The notes under the pieces: generated by a model | The model's input: the letters and a program-made list of their open reading frames with translations, nothing else | What the model was told of the DNA's origin: nothing | Database searches by the model: none | Part shown: positions 6,187-9,812 of the stretch, piece after piece | Layout: every line of letters begins with the position of its first letter | Position numbering within the stretch: position 1 is the stretch's first letter | Translations under genes and position numbers: made by a program | Assembly: GCA_003660485.1 (NCBI GenBank) | Contig: QMUI01000018.1 | Location: forward strand, 1 to 9,812 | DNA length: 9,812 nt | Direction of reading: 5' to 3' | Source of the DNA: Thermococci archaeon | GTDB taxonomy: Archaea > Methanobacteriota_B > Thermococci > Thermococcales > Thermococcaceae

Positions 6187-6236
6187 AAATTACACACTAT
6201 GTAATTTACATGGGGTGTAATTTATATGGTATGTAA
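6187..6236. promoter_or_regulatory. Cluster of TGTAA/TTACA half-sites over the promoter and start of the second AAA ATPase gene
   Basis: AAATTACA (6187-6194) and TGTAATTT (6200-6207) form a perfect 8-bp inverted repeat with a 5-base spacer. TTACA (6206-6210) and TGTAA (6216-6220) form a second, overlapping repeat with the same 5-base spacer. A further TGTAA lies at 6232-6236, just inside the coding region. Half-sites therefore alternate regularly across the presumed TATA element (CTTAAATT, 6184-6191), the GGGGTG ribosome binding site (6212-6217) and the start codon at 6226. This looks like a multi-site operator for a dimeric regulator, probably repressive given its position; the regulator is unknown. 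Confidence 0.6.
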
Positions 6237-7296
6237 AAACATCTTCACTCAAAGGCCAATCACGAAGCTTGAGTGCCTTTGGGGGAGAGCTCATAGAGAG
6301 GCCGTTGAGGAACTCTTAGAAAATTCCATGGAGGGCGAAACATCGGTACTCCTTGGGCCGAGAAGGATTGGGAAGACGAGTGTCGTTTTGACAATGCTCG
6401 AGCTGTTCAAAAGTAAGGGACACTACATTTACTTCAACTTCTCAAGATTCCTAGGGGCCAAAGCCATCTCAATAGCTGATATAACTCCTCAAAAGACCTC
6501 ACTGAAGTTCATAACAACTAGCAAAGCCTATAAATTTTCCCTAAAGGGGGAAGAAGTTGAAGTCAGAAAAACTAGCATAAATGAATTCGTTAGCGATTTC
6601 TCGACTCTTGTGAGAGTTTTCTCCGAGAACACGAAGAGAGGTGTTATAGTTTTCGATGAAGCTCAGGTCTTGGCAAGACTGAAGAATCTCGACTTTAGAG
6701 GCCTTATTCAGGAAATTATTGACACGTACACGAACATCTCCTTAATCTTTACGGGGTCAATGCCAGGGCTACTAGTGAACTACCTAAATCCAAGCCCAGA
6801 CAGACCTAATTTCATGAGGGGAGCGAGGAGAATAACACTTGGAAGATGGAGCACCGAGGAGGGTGTGGAGTACCTTAAGAGTGGCTTTGGTAGAGATGAT
6901 CCGAGGTTTCCAGGGATAGTTGAATCCCTGGGAGGCATTCCTGGGTTTTTGGCTTACTTTGGCCTAACAGCATTAAACATGGGGTATCCTAGTCAGGATA
7001 CCCTTGATTTGGCTCTAATGAAAACGCTCGAGTACGCTAAGGAAGAGTGGAGGAGAGATATTGGGGCCTTCTTAGCCCTGTACAACAGCCCTATCTACAC
7101 CTCTATCCTTAAAATCCTCGCTAGATCTGAAGTTCCACTTAGGGGCTCGGAGATTTACGAATTGCTCGAGGAGAAACCCAAGAGGGTACAGCATGTCTAC
7201 AAGTACTTAAAGAACTTAGAGAAGGCAGGCTTCGTAAAGTCGAGTGGAAAGAGGTACTGGATAGAGGATCCAGTGTTGAAGCTTGCATTGTTGTGA
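6226..7296 (+). CDS. Archaeal AAA family ATPase (STAND-like NTPase) with C-terminal winged helix
   Basis: A 356-residue ATPase of the large archaeal NTPase group. Walker A is GPRRIGKTS (44-52), Walker B GVIVFDEAQ (139-147), sensor FTGS (175-178), and LGGIPGFLAYFG (235-246) matches the conserved small-helix element in this group. Residues from about 290 to the end form a winged-helix-like domain ending in WIEDPVLKLALL, the family's usual terminus, which may bind DNA. No nuclease-like DUF4143 or DUF234 segment follows, unlike many relatives. The start ATG at 6226 has GGGGTG 8 bases upstream, but the coding start lies inside a cluster of TGTAA repeats, so a slightly different start cannot be excluded. 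Hel308 starts 36 bases downstream with its own TATA box. The biological role is unknown. It is related to the preceding ATPase only at the level of the P-loop fold. Confidence 0.85.
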   Translation: MVCKNIFTQRPITKLECLWGRAHREAVEELLENSMEGETSVLLGPRRIGKTSVVLTMLELFKSKGHYIYFNFSRFLGAKAISIADITPQKTSLKFITTSKAYKFSLKGEEVEVRKTSINEFVSDFSTLVRVFSENTKRGVIVFDEAQVLARLKNLDFRGLIQEIIDTYTNISLIFTGSMPGLLVNYLNPSPDRPNFMRGARRITLGRWSTEEGVEYLKSGFGRDDPRFPGIVESLGGIPGFLAYFGLTALNMGYPSQDTLDLALMKTLEYAKEEWRRDIGAFLALYNSPIYTSILKILARSEVPLRGSEIYELLEEKPKRVQHVYKYLKNLEKAGFVKSSGKRYWIEDPVLKLALL

Positions 7297-7297
7297 A

Positions 7298-7305
7298 TTT
7301 ATAAA
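7298..7305 (+). promoter_or_regulatory. TATA box of hel308
   Basis: TTTATAAA begins two bases after the stop codon of the preceding gene. Its centre is about 31 bases before the ATG at 7333, which predicts transcription start near 7326. That would leave the in-frame TTG at 7324 outside or at the very edge of the mRNA, supporting ATG 7333 as the start. Confidence 0.6.
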
Positions 7306-7332
7306 CTCTCTCCCTAACATGATTTGGTTGAA

Positions 7333-9498
7333 ATGAGGGTCGAAGAGCTCAAGGTCAGCGAGAAGGTGAAGCTCATCCTCAGGAAAAGGGGAATAGAGGA
7401 GCTTTATCCACCCCAGGAAGAGGCATTAAAGAGTGGAGTTCTCGAGGGAGAGAACTTACTCGTTGCTATCCCGACGGCGAGCGGTAAAACGCTCATAGCT
7501 GAGATAGCCATGGTTAACACCCTCCTTAGGGAGGGAGGCAAAGCAGTCTACATAGTCCCCCTCAAGGCCCTAGCTGAGGAAAAGTTTCAGGAGTTCAAGG
7601 ATTGGGAGGAGATTGGACTGAGGGTAGCGATGGCCACTGGAGATTACGACTCAAAGGACGAGTGGCTTGGGAAATATGATATAATAGTTGCTACAGCAGA
7701 GAAGTTTGATTCTCTCTTAAGGCACGGCTCGAGCTGGATTAAAGATGTGAAAGTTCTCGTTGTAGATGAGATCCACCTCTTAGGCTCGAGAGATAGGGGG
7801 GCAACTTTGGAGGTAATCTTAACTCATATGCTTGGAAAAGCTCAAATAATCGGCCTCTCCGCCACGATAGGAAATCCCGAGGAGCTTGCCGAGTGGCTCA
7901 ATGCAAAACTCGTCATGAGCGAGTGGAGGCCCGTTCAACTGAGGAGGGGAGTCTTTCATCAGGGTCTCGTAGTCTGGGAGGATGGAGAGGTTGACAGGTT
8001 CAGTTCCTGGGAGGATTTAGTGTACGATGCGGTAAAGAGAGGTAAAGGTGCCCTAGTGTTCGTGAACATGAGGAGAAAAGCTGAAAGGACTGCTCTTGAA
8101 CTTTCTAAGAAAGTAAGGTCAATGTTAACGAGAGGAGAACTTAGGAAGCTTAAAGAGTTAGCGAATTCTTTGGAGGAAAATCCAACTAATGAAAAGCTCG
8201 CTAAAGCCCTTCAAGGTGGGGTTGCCTTCCATCATGCTGGCTTAGGAAGGGAGGAGAGGGTTCTCGTGGAGAACAACTTTAGGGCCGGGCTAATAAAGGT
8301 CGTAGTTGCAACTCCAACCCTGGCTGCGGGGATAAACACGCCGGCATTTAGGGTGATAATTAGAGACACCTGGAGGTATTCCGACTTTGGAATGGAGAGG
8401 ATTCCCGTCCTTGAGGTACAGCAGATGATGGGTAGGGCGGGGAGACCGAAGTATGATGAGAGGGGTGAGGCCATAATAGTTTCTACCACGGAGAATCCTG
8501 GGGACGTTATAAGCTACTACATAAGGGGGAAGCCTGAGAAGTTATTTTCCCAGCTGTCGAATGAGAGCAACTTACGGAGCCAGATTCTCGCCCTAATAGC
8601 AACTTTTAATTATAGAACCGTGAGAGAGATCCTAAACTTCATAGATAGGACTTTCTATGCATACCAGAGAAAGGACACGTATTCAATAGAGGCAAAGATA
8701 AAGGAAATTCTGTACTTCCTCATGGAAAACGAATTCGTAGAGTTAACCCTTGAGGACGAGATAATTCCACTCCCATTGGGAACAAGGACGGCAAAGCTTT
8801 ACATAGATCCGATGACGGCAAAGGTCTTCAAAGACTTCTTTAAGTATATAGAGAAGGATCCGAACCCCATAGGAATATTCCATGTCATTGCCCTAACTCC
8901 TGACATGATCCCCGTCTCTTATTCTAAGAGGGAGTTATCAAAACTCGAAGAGGAGTATTATTCCTTAAAGGACAGAGTTTATGCTGACGATCCCTATCTC
9001 GCTTATGATCCCTATTATGAGAGGAAGTTCTTTAGAGCATTCAAAACGTCACTTATCCTTCACGCTTGGATAAATGAAGTTTCGGAAGCTGATATAGTTG
9101 AAAAATTCTCCGTGGAGCCGGGCGATATTTACAGGCTTGTTGAAACTGCCGAATGGCTTGTCTATTCCCTGAAAGAGATAGCGAAAATCCTGGGAGCGTC
9201 GCAAGAGCTTCTTGACTATCTTGAAAAGCTAAGGGTAAGAGTCAAACACGGAGTGAGGGAAGAATTGATTCCGCTGATGGAGCTCCCAATGGTGGGTAGA
9301 AAGAGGGCGAGGGCACTCTATAATGCAGGATTTAAAGATTTTGAAAGCATAGCCAGGGCCACCCCCAGGGAGTTACTGAAGATAGAGGGAATTGGAGCAA
9401 AAACAGTTGAAGCAATATTTAAGCACCTTGGCAGGGAAGTTAAGATAGTGGAAAAACCGAAAAAGAACACCCTGGACTACTTCCTAAACAAACAATAA
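7333..9498 (+). CDS. hel308: ATP-dependent DNA helicase Hel308 (Hjm)
   Basis: A 721-residue superfamily 2 3'-to-5' DNA helicase that acts at stalled or branched replication forks. Motifs in order are: Q-motif region YPPQ (25-28), Walker A IPTASGKT (46-53), motif Ib around ATGDYDS (101-107), DEIH box (145-148), motif III SAT (176-178), motif IV LVFVNMRRKAE (241-251), motif V ATPTLAAGINTP (326-337), and motif VI QQMMGRAGRP (363-372). A winged helix and ratchet domain follow. A C-terminal helix-hairpin-helix region (PMVGRKRARALY and KIEGIGAKTVEAIF) completes the protein. The tail KNTLDYFL resembles a PCNA-interacting peptide. Length and sequence closely match P. furiosus Hjm (about 720 residues). 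A TTG at 7324 is in frame, but ATG 7333 gives the family N-terminus MRVEELKV and fits the TATA box. Confidence 0.97.
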   Translation: MRVEELKVSEKVKLILRKRGIEELYPPQEEALKSGVLEGENLLVAIPTASGKTLIAEIAMVNTLLREGGKAVYIVPLKALAEEKFQEFKDWEEIGLRVAMATGDYDSKDEWLGKYDIIVATAEKFDSLLRHGSSWIKDVKVLVVDEIHLLGSRDRGATLEVILTHMLGKAQIIGLSATIGNPEELAEWLNAKLVMSEWRPVQLRRGVFHQGLVVWEDGEVDRFSSWEDLVYDAVKRGKGALVFVNMRRKAERTALELSKKVRSMLTRGELRKLKELANSLEENPTNEKLAKALQGGVAFHHAGLGREERVLVENNFRAGLIKVVVATPTLAAGINTPAFRVIIRDTWRYSDFGMERIPVLEVQQMMGRAGRPKYDERGEAIIVSTTENPGDVISYYIRGKPEKLFSQLSNESNLRSQILALIATFNYRTVREILNFIDRTFYAYQRKDTYSIEAKIKEILYFLMENEFVELTLEDEIIPLPLGTRTAKLYIDPMTAKVFKDFFKYIEKDPNPIGIFHVIALTPDMIPVSYSKRELSKLEEEYYSLKDRVYADDPYLAYDPYYERKFFRAFKTSLILHAWINEVSEADIVEKFSVEPGDIYRLVETAEWLVYSLKEIAKILGASQELLDYLEKLRVRVKHGVREELIPLMELPMVGRKRARALYNAGFKDFESIARATPRELLKIEGIGAKTVEAIFKHLGREVKIVEKPKKNTLDYFLNKQ

Positions 9499-9528
9499 AT
9501 ATCCCAACTCCAATTTATTTTTGGTGAT
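9494..9528 (+). promoter_or_regulatory. Promoter and ribosome binding site of the DapA-family gene
   Basis: AATAAATAT (9494-9502) overlaps the hel308 stop codon. It lies about 34 bases before the ATG at 9532, predicting a start of transcription near 9523. GGTGAT (9523-9528) is the ribosome binding site. The T-rich stretch between them (9511-9522) may also end the hel308 transcript. Confidence 0.45.
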
Positions 9529-9531
9529 TTC

Positions 9532-9812
9532 ATGAAGGGAGTTATCGTACCTTTGGTGACACCCTTTAACGAAGATTATTCTATAGACCTACAAGCGCTA
9601 GAAGAGCACATAAATTTCCTCCAAAAGGCAGGGGTTCATGGGATTTTTATTAACGCGACAACTGGAGAATTCACTAGCCTCAGCTTTGAAGAAAAGAAGT
9701 TTCTCGCAGAGAAAGGTAGAGAGCTTGTAACTTCTACAGCTTATCTAGTAGGAACGGCCTCAACAAACACTTTTGAGGTTGTTGAGCTAACCAAACATGC
9801 CCAAGACATTGG
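9532..9812 (+). CDS. DapA-family lyase (dihydrodipicolinate synthase / KDG aldolase superfamily), 3' truncated by window
   Basis: The first 93 codons of a TIM-barrel class I aldolase of the dihydrodipicolinate synthase / N-acetylneuraminate lyase superfamily. The opening MKGVIVPLVTPFNEDYSIDL is the family's first barrel strand. HINFLQKAGVHGIFINATTGEFTSLSFEEKK (residues 24-54) carries the conserved G-TTGE signature, in which the threonines contact the substrate carboxylate. The Schiff-base lysine and the catalytic tyrosine lie beyond the window end. Substrate cannot be assigned: Pyrococcus species contain DapA-like lyases of uncertain role, and 2-keto-3-deoxy-sugar acid aldolase activity is as possible as lysine-pathway activity. 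The start has GGTGAT 3 bases upstream and the family N-terminus begins there. No functional link to hel308 is apparent. Confidence 0.9.
   Translation, partial: MKGVIVPLVTPFNEDYSIDLQALEEHINFLQKAGVHGIFINATTGEFTSLSFEEKKFLAEKGRELVTSTAYLVGTASTNTFEVVELTKHAQDI

Noticed and set aside
6187..6236. TGTAA repeats as a small CRISPR array
   Set aside because: The repeats are only 5-8 bases, in alternating orientation and with 5-base spacers, unlike the roughly 30-base direct repeats and 35-45-base spacers of Pyrococcus CRISPRs.
8232..8489. Minus-strand open frame within hel308
   Set aside because: It is antisense to helicase motifs V and VI, which are under strong protein constraint, and its translation shows no family.

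Overview
The window looks like chromosomal DNA of a hyperthermophilic euryarchaeon of the order Thermococcales, most likely a Pyrococcus species. The Hel308/Hjm helicase matches the P. furiosus protein closely from memory, though not identically. The tRNA methyltransferase has Asp104, Asp206 and Asp245 at the numbering I remember for the Thermococcus kodakarensis enzyme. Genes favour AGG/AGA and ATA codons. Starts are preceded by archaeal TATA boxes and GGTGA/GGTGG-type ribosome binding sites or are apparently leaderless. I see no tRNA, rRNA, CRISPR array or transposase, and no gene-free stretch longer than about 110 bases.

Left part (1-1243, plus strand): the end of a ThiN-domain protein, a flavin-reductase-family protein, and a YjbQ/UPF0047 protein. 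ThiN and YjbQ are both linked to thiamine phosphate synthesis, so this may be a small cofactor neighbourhood. Middle part (1218-3584, minus strand): a compact three-gene run transcribed leftwards. It encodes an OLD/AAA_15-like ABC-type ATPase, a stand-alone TOPRIM (DUF3226-like) protein 3 bases downstream, and a YgjP-type HExxH metallopeptidase 9 bases after that. The ATPase and TOPRIM genes are visibly more AT-rich than everything around them. They resemble the two-component architecture of anti-phage systems such as PARIS (AriA/AriB) and are the best candidate for an uncharacterised defence system here.

Right part (3671-9812, plus strand): an archaeal Trm10 tRNA position-9 methyltransferase, then two different archaeal AAA ATPases. 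The first has a C-terminal DUF4143 domain; the second is an NTPase with a winged-helix end. Each has its own upstream region rich in inverted repeats. Next come the DNA repair helicase Hel308 with a PCNA-binding-like C-terminus, and the first 93 codons of a DapA-family lyase cut by the window edge. The divergent promoter region at 3585-3670 separates the putative defence operon from trm10.

The housekeeping genes (trm10, hel308, yjbQ) flank accessory-type genes (ATPase/TOPRIM and the two AAA ATPases). I read this as a variable island in a stable archaeal backbone. That reading is inference from gene content and base composition, not from a genome comparison.
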